Made by a program: the position numbers and the translations under genes | In this document: in pieces, positions 36,503 through 47,175 of the stretch | Position numbering within the stretch: the stretch's first letter is position 1 | Layout of the letters: the number at the start of each line of letters is the position of its first letter | Source of the DNA: Fodinibius salsisoli | GTDB lineage: Bacteria > Bacteroidota > Rhodothermia > Balneolales > Balneolaceae | Length of the DNA stretch: 64,000 nucleotides | Direction: 5' to 3' | Assembly (NCBI RefSeq): GCF_026229185.1 | Contig: NZ_JAGGJA010000006.1 | Location: 62,001-126,000 of the forward strand | The notes under the pieces: generated by a model | Databases searched by the model: none | The model's input: only the letters and a program-made list of their open reading frames with translations | What the model was told of the DNA's origin: nothing

Positions 36503-37240
36503 CTATGCTGACTTTGCCGGCAACCTTACCTCAACATCCTCCAACACAGGATTTTCCACTCTCGTATCACTTTCGATATTTCCATCCCGAAGGCGAATAA
36601 TTCGGCGGGCATGATCAGCAATCTCATCTTCGTGGGTGACCAGCAGAATAGTATTACCCATGCGGTAAAGCTCCTCAAACAGCATCATGATCTCTTCACC
36701 GGTTTTGGTATCCAGGTTACCGGTTGGCTCGTCGGCCAGTAATATCGACGGATTGTTGACCAAAGCCCGGGCGATAGCCACACGTTGACGTTGTCCCCCG
36801 GAAAGTTCATTGGGCCTATGATCAATCCGATCGCCAAGCCCTACCCTTCCCAGGGTTTTTGCAGCCCGGCTATGCCGCTCCGACGTCTTTACACCGGCAT
36901 AAATAAGCGGAAGCTCTACATTTGAAATACAATCTGTACGAGGCAGCAGGTTAAAGGTCTGAAAGACAAAACCTATTTCCCGGTTCCGTACTTCCGCAAG
37001 CTCATCGTCTTTGAGTTCACTTACATCCTGGCTGTTCAACCGGTACATTCCTTCAGAGGGCGTATCCAGGCAGCCAATAAGGTTCATCATCGTTGACTTT
37101 CCAGATCCCGAAGGACCCATGATGGCAATATATTCATTCTCTTGCACATCAAAAGAAACCCCATCAAGTGCACGCACTTCCTGGGTTCCCATCTGATAGA
37201 TTTTCGTGAGGTCCTCGACCTTTATGACCGGTTCTTTCAT
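36503..37240 (-). CDS. ABC transporter ATP-binding protein (LolD/MacB type)
   Basis: A 245-residue ATPase: Walker [10 protein letters not shown], signature [15 protein letters not shown], Walker [12 protein letters not shown], and the typical MacB/LolD N terminus [27 protein letters not shown]. Such ATPases drive lipoprotein release or MacAB-TolC efflux. It follows a TolC-like gene by 50 bases in the same direction, which favours an efflux role. No MacB-type permease or MacA-type adaptor is present next to it. Confidence 0.9.
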   Translation of the reverse strand: MKEPVIKVEDLTKIYQMGTQEVRALDGVSFDVQENEYIAIMGPSGSGKSTMMNLIGCLDTPSEGMYRLNSQDVSELKDDELAEVRNREIGFVFQTFNLLPRTDCISNVELPLIYAGVKTSERHSRAAKTLGRVGLGDRIDHRPNELSGGQRQRVAIARALVNNPSILLADEPTGNLDTKTGEEIMMLFEELYRMGNTILLVTHEDEIADHARRIIRLRDGNIESDTRVENPVLEDVEVRLPAKSA

Positions 37241-37290
37241 AATATTTTTTATCTGATGTAAGAAAGCGATTTCACAATCTATTTAAACTT

Positions 37291-38643
37291 TTAGTTAAGC
37301 GAAACCGTTTGATCCATCTTTCCGATATAATAATCTAACAGCTTTTTTTGGAAAATGACGCGAAACAGGGCTTGTACCCTGCTGGCCTGGGCCTCAACGT
37401 ACTGGGCGTTGGCATCACTTAATTCGATCAACGTTCCGGCTCCTACTTCGTACCGTTGCTTTTGTGTTACATATGATCGTTCAGCCGCGCGAAGAGCCTT
37501 TTCTGATGATTCAAGCTGCTGCGTATACGACTTATAATCATTATAGGCCTGGTTAACCTCCTGGATAACCTGCAGCTCCGTCTCTTCTAAATTAAGCTTC
37601 GCATTTTTGTAATTAATCTGCTGGGACTGTACACTGGTTCGTGTATTCAGATTTCCAAAAATGGGGATACTCAGCGACAGCCCTATTGAACGCTGGATAT
37701 TCTGGTCAAAGAACTGATCTTGAAAATCAACGGGAATTCCATCTGAGTACCTACTTCCAACAGAACCGCTTAAACTCAACGAGGGATAAAGACTTCCGCG
37801 GGTAGCGCTCAACTGGTGCCTAAGAGACTGTATGTTAAATCGCTCGCTCTGCAAGTCGGACCGGTTCTCCAAGGCGGTGGACACTAACTGGTCAAGCTCA
37901 TAGCCCGCCATATTGGTACGAATCGTTGTGGAATCAATCTCGGGTGTCTCGAACTGGTAATCCTCAAGAGGGTCGATCTGCAGAGTTTGGATTAACTGGA
38001 GCCGACTGGATTGCAGAGCGTTCTCCGAATTTACTACAGCAAGCTCATTATTAGCAACGGTAGCCTCCTGGTTGTAGAGGTCAACCGTAGGCCGAGAGCC
38101 TACCTCTACCTGTGCCTGAACCTGCTCCAACGTTTTTTGGGAGGCAGCCAGGTTTTCACGATCTATTTCCAGGAACTGTTTATTAAGAATAAACTGTAAA
38201 TAGTTGCTTGCTGTATTAAAGATAATATTTTCACGTACACGCTCTTGGTTCTGCTCACTGGATCTTTCATCATATTGACTGCTCCTCAGAGAGTGCAAGT
38301 TTTCAAGTCCGCTAAAAATAGGGAGGTCAGCATTTAAGTTGCCAAAAAGGGAGTTGGTTGTTTCTGTAACAATTTCACCGATATCCTGGTTAAAGTTACG
38401 GCCAATATTTTTGCTGCCAGATACATTAGCTCTTAAAGAAGGCAAATAGTCGGCTTTTTCGCTTAAGACCTGTTTCTTTGCCAATTCAACATTATTACCG
38501 GCTACTTTAAGCTGGCTGCTGTTCTCTAATGCTATGTTGATGGCATCCTGTAACGAAATATTCCGATCATCAGGTACTGTTTGGGCTTGGGCAGCAATGG
38601 AAAGGCTTAACCCGACAATGATTATTAATATCCCTTTTCGCAT
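37291..38643 (-). CDS. TolC family outer membrane efflux protein
   Basis: A 450-residue outer-membrane channel subunit. The signal peptide (MRKGILIIIVGLSLSIAAQAQ) supports the ATG at 38643 over the longer form open to 38688. Two TolC repeats are seen: the first begins ISLQDAINIALENSSQLKVAGNNVELAKKQVLSEKADYLPSL, and the second includes ENRSDLQSERFNIQSLRHQLSATRGSLYPSLSLSG. Long coiled-coil helices lie between. It is co-directional with the LolD/MacB-type ATPase downstream, suggesting a tripartite exporter with parts elsewhere. Confidence 0.92.
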   Translation of the reverse strand: MRKGILIIIVGLSLSIAAQAQTVPDDRNISLQDAINIALENSSQLKVAGNNVELAKKQVLSEKADYLPSLRANVSGSKNIGRNFNQDIGEIVTETTNSLFGNLNADLPIFSGLENLHSLRSSQYDERSSEQNQERVRENIIFNTASNYLQFILNKQFLEIDRENLAASQKTLEQVQAQVEVGSRPTVDLYNQEATVANNELAVVNSENALQSSRLQLIQTLQIDPLEDYQFETPEIDSTTIRTNMAGYELDQLVSTALENRSDLQSERFNIQSLRHQLSATRGSLYPSLSLSGSVGSRYSDGIPVDFQDQFFDQNIQRSIGLSLSIPIFGNLNTRTSVQSQQINYKNAKLNLEETELQVIQEVNQAYNDYKSYTQQLESSEKALRAAERSYVTQKQRYEVGAGTLIELSDANAQYVEAQASRVQALFRVIFQKKLLDYYIGKMDQTVSLN

Positions 38644-38958
38644 GTTAATAAATAACTTAGTTGATTCTTTAATTGCGTGTAAGTACACGAACTATTATAA
38701 AAATAGTTACACTTCCTAACGTATTTTTTATGTAAAAAGATAAAAATCATTTTCTGGCTATACGCTTGTATCACGCTTAGGATTAAAATCCATTCAGCCA
38801 GTCATCACCGAGAGCTTTGCTTAAGAGGCAATAGGTCTGGGCTATAGATCAGGAGACCATTCTTTGAGAAAGCATCTGTATACGGTAAAGAATGGAGGAT
38901 GGGTATACTATTTTACCCCGGGCGTTCAAGAAAAGTCTCCCCTGCATATATTTTTATC
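38644..38958. other. Intergenic region without recognised gene
   Basis: About 315 bases between the TolC-like gene and the end of the YqjD/YqjE-like cluster. I see no plausible ORF or strong hairpin. The bases just right of 38644 should contain the leftward promoter of the TolC-like gene. Confidence 0.5.
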
Positions 38959-39357
38959 TCACTCATCCACGACTCCATTCGTGCTTTCAAATTGTTGGCC
39001 GGCTTTTTCATCAAATTTTTTCTCCATAAAGTCCGTCACAAAAGAAAGGGCCTTTTTGGTAGCCATTCGTTTCAGCTCATAGAGAACCGTATTGGTAAAT
39101 TTATGGTCCGAAGAAGAAGTCCCCGAGGTTGATGTAGCACGCCTATCGTCTTCATGGCCTAACAAAAAGCCCAAAAGCACCGCTCCCCCTACAACCGGAA
39201 GTGGGTGCTTGCGGATAAAGGCTTTGGGATCCAGCTTATCACTTACTTCCGTTCGTACCTGGTCTATAGAGTCATCCAGTTCATCCTGGATATTATGAAG
39301 TTCTGCTTCCAGCTCTTTTTTCTTCTGTTCAAGCTTATCAACTTTATCTTGTGCCAT
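38959..39357 (-). CDS. Small membrane protein with N-terminal coiled coil
   Basis: A 132-residue protein. Residues 1-45 form a highly charged coiled coil (KVDKLEQKKKELEAELHNIQDELDD). A short hydrophobic helix follows (LPVVGGAVLLGFLLG, about 52-67), then a polar tail. It is the third gene of a tight leftward cluster, eight bases after the holin-X-like gene. The RKHPLPVVGGAVLLGFLLG segment resembles the REHPIKSVAVGLFAGYVIG helix of the first gene, so the two may be related. A role in membrane or ribosome anchoring under stress is inferred only from the E. coli yqjDEK analogy. Confidence 0.65.
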   Translation of the reverse strand: MAQDKVDKLEQKKKELEAELHNIQDELDDSIDQVRTEVSDKLDPKAFIRKHPLPVVGGAVLLGFLLGHEDDRRATSTSGTSSSDHKFTNTVLYELKRMATKKALSFVTDFMEKKFDEKAGQQFESTNGVVDE

Positions 39358-39365
39358 AATAATAT

Positions 39366-39806
39366 TTATACTTCGTTATTAAATGGTTGCTCGAATTCGG
39401 GGGCTTTTAATTTTTTCTCTGTAGAAGTCCGCTCCTGCTCTTCAACGGCTTCTATCACTTCTGCTTCGAAACGCTCTTGTAGCTCATGGAGCAAGCTCTG
39501 CGGCTTTAACGACATAAACAGCCCGCCCAAGATTAATAGCGGAATAGAAACAAGCACATATCCGAGGCTTTCACTGCCCAGTAGGTTACCCAGATAAATA
39601 GCCAGAGCAAAAAGCAAAAAGCAGATCCCTCCTACCAGTAAAAGAGCGCCCGCCGACCGCTGGACGGAAATAGCCATCCACCTCGAAAAATGTTCACCGG
39701 CATTGAGCATCACCAGCTCCAGGCGTTTTTCGACATACCTCTTGAGATCAGTCGTGATGCTGCGAAGCTTCTGTCCCACTTGGTCTGTAACCTTATCTGA
39801 TTTCAT
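39366..39806 (-). CDS. Phage holin-X / YqjE-like membrane protein
   Basis: A 146-residue protein with two membrane helices (about 50-75 and 80-103) between charged ends, matching the layout of YqjE/superfamily III holin-X proteins: a helical N terminus (LRSITTDLKRYVEKRLELVML) and a tight helical hairpin. Despite the name these are usually chromosomal membrane proteins and not lysis proteins. It is the middle gene of three, starting five bases after the first. Confidence 0.7.
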   Translation of the reverse strand: MKSDKVTDQVGQKLRSITTDLKRYVEKRLELVMLNAGEHFSRWMAISVQRSAGALLLVGGICFLLFALAIYLGNLLGSESLGYVLVSIPLLILGGLFMSLKPQSLLHELQERFEAEVIEAVEEQERTSTEKKLKAPEFEQPFNNEV

Positions 39807-39811
39807 CTTAA

Positions 39812-40024
39812 TTATTTATCGGAACTTAATATCTTGCCGATTACATATCCCGCAAATAATCCCACTGCAACGCTTTTGATGGGATGCTCACGAATGATAC
39901 CTTCGGCCCGACCTTTTAATTCTTCTACCTGTTGAGGAAGTTCATCGTTTTCTACCATCTCTCGCCCTCGCTCCAGGGCATCATCCAAACGCCTGTTGAC
40001 GTTATCAAGTATCTCTTCATTCAT
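39812..40024 (-). CDS. ElaB/YqjD/DUF883-like membrane-anchored protein
   Basis: A 70-residue protein: an amphipathic, acidic helix (residues 1-45) followed by a C-terminal membrane helix REHPIKSVAVGLFAGYVIGKIL. This is the architecture of ElaB/YqjD, which tether to the inner membrane by the C terminus and can bind ribosomes in stationary phase. It is the first gene of the three-gene leftward cluster and resembles E. coli yqjD-yqjE-yqjK in order and size. Confidence 0.75.
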   Translation of the reverse strand: MNEEILDNVNRRLDDALERGREMVENDELPQQVEELKGRAEGIIREHPIKSVAVGLFAGYVIGKILSSDK

Positions 40025-40428
40025 AACTGTTGCATTTAATTGGGAATTACAACCTTTCTTTAAACCTAATTATAAGGAAATTATTGCTAAAGTTATGCAA
40101 GAATTAGCCCACTCAATCGTACCACGGGCTTTTAATACCTCCCCATTGTGCAGCCATATTGAGTGACTCACTTTAGCCTATAGCTTCAGTTTTGGATATA
40201 GGCGTCATACGGTTGCTTTTAACAAAGTTCATTGGCATACCATTATCCCAAAAGTGGTCTTCTCATCCGAATGCTGGGGTTTACCTCAGATGAGTGTAAA
40301 GGCACTTGATCTATTCAGCAGAATTTGTTCTACGAAAACCAATAGACAAACGTTGCATCTCAAGGAATTTGATGCAATCTTAAGGCCACTTCTTCAGCAT
40401 TAAGATTTATTGAATCAAATTTATACCT
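40025..40428. other. Intergenic region between divergent genes
   Basis: About 400 bases separating the leftward YqjD-like cluster from rightward bshB1. One frame is open for about 74 codons (ending at a TAA near 40402), but it has no early start codon and an unconvincing composition, so I do not call it a gene. Promoters for both directions are expected here. Confidence 0.5.
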
Positions 40429-41172
40429 ATGCAGCTCGATATTTTAGCTTTGGCCGCCCACCCAGATGATACTGAACTTTGTTGTGGGGGCACGCTTTCC
40501 GCACTGGTCAATCAAGGAAAAAAAGTTGGGGTTGTGGATTTCACCCAGGGCGAAATGGGAACCCGCGGCACGCCCAAACAACGGCTTAAAGAGGCTTCAG
40601 CTGCAGCCGATGTTATTGGCCTGGAAGTACGCAAAAACCTGGGACTGCCGGATACCGATATCCGGAACAGCCGCGAAAATCAGCTTAAAATTATTCAGCA
40701 GGTTCGAAAGTATCAGCCGCATGTTTGCCTCGTTGGCGCCCCTTCCGATCGGCATCCCGACCACGGGCAAGCAACCCAGCTGGCCCTGGATGCCATTTTT
40801 TACAGCGGACTTACAAAAATGGAGACTACCGATGAGCAAGGGAATGTTCAAGAGCGCTGGCGGCCTTCCCACGTCTTGCATTATATGCAGGATCGTCCTT
40901 TTGAGCCGGATGTGATTTTTGACATCAGCGATACGTTTGAGACCAAGAAAGAAGCGATCTTAGCTTTTGAGAGCCAGTTCAATGTTGCGGATCCGGATGA
41001 TGAGCCCGAATCCTACATTTCAAGCACGAAGTTCTTCAAAGGTATTGAAGCCCGTGCCCGCCACTATGGACACTTAATCGGAGCTACTTATGGCGAGGCT
41101 TTTAAATATCACAATGGTCCTATGCCGATGAAGTCTTTTGGGACATTTTTTGAGACGGATCCCTTCAGATAA
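40429..41172 (+). CDS. bshB1: Bacillithiol biosynthesis deacetylase BshB1
   Basis: Zinc deacetylase that removes acetate from GlcNAc-malate in bacillithiol synthesis. The N terminus MQLDILALAAHPDDTELCCGGTL carries the AHPDDxE metal motif. GEMGTRGTPKQRLKEA is the BshB1-specific block, and PSDRHPDHGQA the second metal site. Length 247 is typical. Other bacillithiol genes (bshA, bshC) are not in the window. Confidence 0.92.
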   Translation: MQLDILALAAHPDDTELCCGGTLSALVNQGKKVGVVDFTQGEMGTRGTPKQRLKEASAAADVIGLEVRKNLGLPDTDIRNSRENQLKIIQQVRKYQPHVCLVGAPSDRHPDHGQATQLALDAIFYSGLTKMETTDEQGNVQERWRPSHVLHYMQDRPFEPDVIFDISDTFETKKEAILAFESQFNVADPDDEPESYISSTKFFKGIEARARHYGHLIGATYGEAFKYHNGPMPMKSFGTFFETDPFR

Positions 41173-41246
41173 CAGACGTGAGACGATAAATGGGAAACGG
41201 GAGAAGTGAAGCTGAAAAAAGCCTAAGGTTTCGACTATCTTACTAC

Positions 41247-42071
41247 TCAAGACTGACGGCTTAAAACTAACTCGCTCTCCGTAAACTGCTCCCGGATGTT
41301 ATCCAATAAAAAAGAGTGTACTGTTGGATTTCCGGCAATAATTCGCTTGCCGAAGAGCCAGTCCTGCTCTCCTTTCCAATCGGTTATAAGTCCGCCAGCC
41401 TCTTTTACGATAAGAGCAGCGGCTCCCACATCCCAGGGATTGAGCGAATATTCGTAGAAGCCATCGAGGCGCCCGGCCGCTACGCAACATAAATCGTAGG
41501 CTGCGGCGCCGGCTCTGCGTATGCCTTGTGTGTTATGGATCAGCATGCGAAAAAAAGCGAGGTAGTTATCTACCAGGCTCATGTCATTATACGGGAAGCC
41601 CGTTCCGATTAGCGAAGCCGACGGATCTTCAAGCTTGGATACCGAAATGGGTTTTCCATCCAGGTAAGCCCCCTCGCCGGCCAGGGCCGTAAAATATTCA
41701 TCCCGTGATACTTCCAGCACCAACCCCATTTTAGGCTGACGGTTTTCCCACAAGCCAATAGATACGCAGTAGACCGGAAATCCATGAGCGAAGTTAGTCG
41801 TCCCGTCAATAGGATCGATTAACCAGGTACGTCCTTCGGGCAAAACCAGTTCTTCAGAAGACTCCTCAGCCAGGATATGGTCATCCGGAAAAGCCCTTTT
41901 GAGCACCAAGATAATCTTTTTTTCCGATTGAAGATCCGCATCGGTCACCAGATCGTTCTTGCCCTTAAAGTTAACCGAAAAGCTGTTGGATGATTGAAAA
42001 TCACGAATTATTTCAGCTGCTTCACCAGCTGCCTTTCTTGCGGTATTCAGTTCCGAGGTATATTTCGACAT
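41247..42071 (-). CDS. suhB: Inositol monophosphatase family protein
   Basis: Mg2+-dependent phosphatase of the IMPase fold, 274 residues. Metal-binding motifs are AEESSEE (about residue 60-66), DPIDGTTNFAHGFP, and the C-terminal WDVGAAALIVKEAGG. This architecture is shared by inositol monophosphatase, SuhB and CysQ-like phosphatases; WDVGAAALIVKEAGG and the overall length favour the IMPase/SuhB branch, so the symbol is tentative. Confidence 0.85.
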   Translation of the reverse strand: MSKYTSELNTARKAAGEAAEIIRDFQSSNSFSVNFKGKNDLVTDADLQSEKKIILVLKRAFPDDHILAEESSEELVLPEGRTWLIDPIDGTTNFAHGFPVYCVSIGLWENRQPKMGLVLEVSRDEYFTALAGEGAYLDGKPISVSKLEDPSASLIGTGFPYNDMSLVDNYLAFFRMLIHNTQGIRRAGAAAYDLCCVAAGRLDGFYEYSLNPWDVGAAALIVKEAGGLITDWKGEQDWLFGKRIIAGNPTVHSFLLDNIREQFTESELVLSRQS

Positions 42072-42209
42072 GCTAAATGTTTAAGTATTTCTGATAAAAT
42101 TATCTTCAGCTCATGAATAAATTACTGTGCCTGTACTCGAGCTTACTTTCATAAAAAGAGTACCTGTTTAGCAGTTGGATTCAGTAGCCATTAAAAAGAC
42201 ATATAGCCT

Positions 42210-42337
42210 TCTTCCCATCCTCAGAAAAATTCGGGAAGCCGGGATCTCATGGTGGTAACCAACGTTGACCTACTGCCAGCTCGGCAACGTTCTCTAACTT
42301 TGAGAAATCCTGAAACGAGTTCAGGATGACAAGAAAC
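42210..42337 (+). repeat. Palindromic intergenic repeat, copy 2 (inverted)
   Basis: Diverged copy of the 14342-14462 element, in inverted orientation. Shared blocks, read as reverse complement, include TTTCTTGTCATCCTGAACT, GTTTCAGGAT, TGAGA then ACGTTG, and CCACCA followed by GAGATCCCGG. It lies in the 400-base gap between the IMPase gene and the end of dnaG, which otherwise holds no gene. The hairpin ATCCTGAA/TTCAGGAT is preserved. Confidence 0.65.
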
Positions 42338-42470
42338 CTATTTTCAACCTCCTAACTGGCGCAAGCGTCCGCTTATGCCATAAACCTAACTTTTGGTCCG
42401 AGCGGCGCCCGAACCAGTGATTTTATACACGCTGAGTGTTTTCCATTCAAAACTTAATACTCACTACTTC

Positions 42471-44513
42471 TTACTTATTATTATCCTTCATTTTATATTC
42501 AAACACCTTATCCGACACGCTCTTGGCCGCTTCGGTATCCGGATCGGGAAACAACTCATCAACAGGCGATTGCTGTAGCAACGTCCGCCGGCGCCCGGCT
42601 TCTTTCATGAGCTTCATCACTTTCTTACGCTCCTCTTCACCTTCTGCCGTATTATACTGGCTGTATAAATCCTCTTGTAATCGTTCTATAAAGTGTGCTT
42701 TTAACGCCTTGAGTGCCCCTTTGGCCGTTCTGTAGGGATTTTTATCCTTTTTGTACTGGACCCCTATCTTTTCGTGATGCCGCTCGCTCACCGAATGCTT
42801 TTCGAGCACAATTTCGCCCACCAGCTCCGGATAGGGATGCTCCCGGTTCGCATAAACCTCCACGCTCACTTCCTCTTCCGCTTTGTATTGTTCAATAATA
42901 TCTTCATAAAAAGCACGGATCTCCTCATCCTCAAAATGTTTTTCTGAACAGTATGAGCCGATATAGTCGATCATTTCACGACCATACATCAGCATTAGCC
43001 GGATGAGCTCTTTTTCATAATTGGGACGCTTTTGAGGGGGGGCCGGTCTCTTCTTTTCGGGCCGATCTTCAACCTGCTCGCTAAACCCTACCGTATGGGT
43101 ATGGGGAGGTGGGGTAGCCTGCCCTCCTTCTTGCTGCTGTTGGCGCTGTTCGCGTTCCCTGCGCCGTTGCTCCCGCTTCTTGGCACGCATGCGCTCTTCT
43201 TTGAGTTCTTTGCGAATTTTTCCTAACTCATCGAACAGTGCTCGGTCCCCCACCTTGGCCTTGCTGTTCAAATGTTGTACAAAGGTCTCCCGGGATACCG
43301 GATCCGGCATGTGGGCAATACTTTCCAGGATTTCATTAATCACTTTCTTCTTCTCGGTGGGCGCTTCCCATCGACCTTCGTCTTTGGCCTTATGAATTTG
43401 GTAGGTCAGGAAATCTTCCGAGGCTTCCTGTTTTAACTCCAGGAACGAATCTTTGCCAAACTGGCGGACAAATGAATCCGGATCTTCTCCTTCGGGCAGC
43501 TCCAGCAGCTTCACATCCATGCCTTCGCGAAGCGCAATATTAATGCCTCGTTTCATAGCCCGCTGACCGGCTGAGTCGGAATCATAGATCATCGTAATGG
43601 TGTCTCCATAACGATGCAGCAGGTTCATCTGCTGGGGGGTTAGCGAGGTACCACTGGAGGCCACAATATTATTGACGCCGTTCTGCTGCAGTGAAATGAC
43701 ATCGGTATACCCTTCCACCAGTATCACTTCGTCGGTCTTGCGGATCTCGTTTTTCGCAAAATTGATACCATACAGGACCTTACTTTTATTATAAACCTTG
43801 GTCTGCGGCGAGTTGATGTATTTTGCCGTCTTTTGTTTGCCGAGCACCCGTCCGGCATAAGCAATCACTTTGCCCGATGGATTGAAAATGGGAAACATCA
43901 GCCGTCCTCGAAAGGCATCATAAAATCCGTCCCCGCGGTTACTGGGCTTAATCAGTCCGGCTTCCAGCAGATACTCTTCATTGAGTCCGGAATCCAAGGC
44001 AGCACGATAGAGTTTCTCTCCACCGGCAGGGGCATAGCCGAGTCCATATTTTTTAATGATCGTACGGTCATAGCCTCGTTTCTGCAGGTAATCACGTGCT
44101 TTCTGGGCTTCATCAGTTTCCATCAGGTGACGAAAGAAAAAGACGCCAGCATATTTTAAGGCATGGTAAATACCTTCCCGCAGATGATGATCTTCATCAA
44201 ATTCCTGTTCATCTTCTTCGGGAAGCGATACCCCGTACCGATCGCCCAGCGAGCGCAGCGCTTCCACAAAGCCAACGCCCTCCATCTCCATCATAAAGTT
44301 GAAGACATCTCCTGAGGCTCCGCATCCAAAACATTTGTAGATGCCCAGGTCCGGCGTTACATGAAAAGAAGCCGTACGCTCGTCATGAAAGGGACAGAGC
44401 CCCTTCCAGCTGCGACCGGAACGCTTCAATTTGACGTAGTCTTCGACCACTTCGACGATATCCGCCGCGCCGCGTACTTCTTCTTTTTTTTCATCAGGAA
44501 TCATTGCTGACAT
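42471..44513 (-). CDS. dnaG: DNA primase
   Basis: Synthesises RNA primers at the replication fork. The N-terminal CHC2 zinc finger is CPFHDERTASFHVTPD followed by CFGCGASGDVFNF (about residues 41-72). The RNAP-core region YGLGYAPAGG and the TOPRIM core VILVEGYTDVISLQQNGVNNIVASSGTSL are intact. A low-complexity Arg/Glu/Gln-rich linker (about residues 440-500, including QQQQEGGQATPPPHTHT) joins to a C-terminal DnaB-interaction-like domain. Length 680 is on the long side for DnaG because of this linker. Confidence 0.95.
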   Translation of the reverse strand: MSAMIPDEKKEEVRGAADIVEVVEDYVKLKRSGRSWKGLCPFHDERTASFHVTPDLGIYKCFGCGASGDVFNFMMEMEGVGFVEALRSLGDRYGVSLPEEDEQEFDEDHHLREGIYHALKYAGVFFFRHLMETDEAQKARDYLQKRGYDRTIIKKYGLGYAPAGGEKLYRAALDSGLNEEYLLEAGLIKPSNRGDGFYDAFRGRLMFPIFNPSGKVIAYAGRVLGKQKTAKYINSPQTKVYNKSKVLYGINFAKNEIRKTDEVILVEGYTDVISLQQNGVNNIVASSGTSLTPQQMNLLHRYGDTITMIYDSDSAGQRAMKRGINIALREGMDVKLLELPEGEDPDSFVRQFGKDSFLELKQEASEDFLTYQIHKAKDEGRWEAPTEKKKVINEILESIAHMPDPVSRETFVQHLNSKAKVGDRALFDELGKIRKELKEERMRAKKREQRRREREQRQQQQEGGQATPPPHTHTVGFSEQVEDRPEKKRPAPPQKRPNYEKELIRLMLMYGREMIDYIGSYCSEKHFEDEEIRAFYEDIIEQYKAEEEVSVEVYANREHPYPELVGEIVLEKHSVSERHHEKIGVQYKKDKNPYRTAKGALKALKAHFIERLQEDLYSQYNTAEGEEERKKVMKLMKEAGRRRTLLQQSPVDELFPDPDTEAAKSVSDKVFEYKMKDNNK

Positions 44514-44720
44514 AGGGTAGAAAGGATAACGGTTATTCCCTTTTTTTTCACCTTATTTTTTAAAATTCAGGGAATCAATGACTCCACATCAGAGGCGTGG
44601 AAAATTATCTGTTTATTTAGAAAAAAGAGGTCAATAAAGATGGTGATTGACTTCGCCTTCCTAATAATTCTTCGTGGCTATAAGCCGTTGAATTGCCCTG
44701 GTGGGTGTTAGAACCAAAAC

Positions 44721-44755
44721 AAAAATAAAAAGCGGCTCCCATTGCTGGAAGCCGC
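44721..44755 (-). terminator. Intrinsic terminator after atpDC
   Basis: Read leftward, GCGGCTTCC pairs with GGGAGCCGC around a six-base loop (stem 44732-44755), followed by a T-rich run (44721-44731). It lies about 32 bases beyond the atpC stop and marks the end of the atpDC message. Confidence 0.82.
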
Positions 44756-44786
44756 CCTATATTCCTTAGTAGCTTAGCGCTTACCG

Positions 44787-45206
44787 TTACTGCGTGGAAA
44801 CGCTGATATCTGCAGCTAATTTAATACGATTTTCAGCCCGCTTAAGTGATTTCTGAGCACGTTCCTTGTCGATATCCTCTTCATCAGAGTCTAACCGTTT
44901 GCGTGCCCGTTCCTTTGCTTTCTCAGCTCGCTCAACATCGATTTCTTCAATCGGTTCAGCAGCCTCGGCCAGCAAATTCAGGCTATTATCTACGACCTCT
45001 ACAAAACCACCGGTGATAGCATAATGTTGCTCCTCTCCGGTAGCTTTACGGACCACTATCTCTCCTATCTCAAGCGTCGACATGATGTTGGCGTGTAACG
45101 TCTTAACCTCAAAGCTACCCTCCGTACCCGGCAGCTTAACGCCCGTTACTTCCTCATCAAATAATGACCCTTCGGGAGTAAGAATTTGTGCTTTAAAACT
45201 GGTCAT
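44787..45206 (-). CDS. atpC: F1F0 ATP synthase epsilon subunit
   Basis: A 139-residue F1 rotor-stalk subunit. The N-terminal beta-sandwich is recognisable (FKAQILTPEGSLFDEEVTGVKLPGTEGSFEVKTLHANIMSTLEIGEIVV), followed by the two-helix C-terminal regulatory domain (about residues 88-135, EIDVERAEKAKERARKRL). It follows atpD by nine bases. The epsilon-beta pair stands apart from the other ATP synthase genes, as in other Bacteroidota/Chlorobi relatives. Confidence 0.94.
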   Translation of the reverse strand: MTSFKAQILTPEGSLFDEEVTGVKLPGTEGSFEVKTLHANIMSTLEIGEIVVRKATGEEQHYAITGGFVEVVDNSLNLLAEAAEPIEEIDVERAEKAKERARKRLDSDEEDIDKERAQKSLKRAENRIKLAADISVSTQ

Positions 45207-45215
45207 AGTTTATCG

Positions 45216-47175
<1,960 letters not shown>

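Noticed and set aside
39366-39806. Prophage signal from the holin-like gene
   Set aside because: No other phage genes are nearby, and the holin-X family is commonly chromosomal in a YqjE-like context.
40180-40404. Frame open for about 74 codons upstream of bshB1
   Set aside because: No early start codon, no protein-like motif, and the length is not improbable by chance in this base composition.
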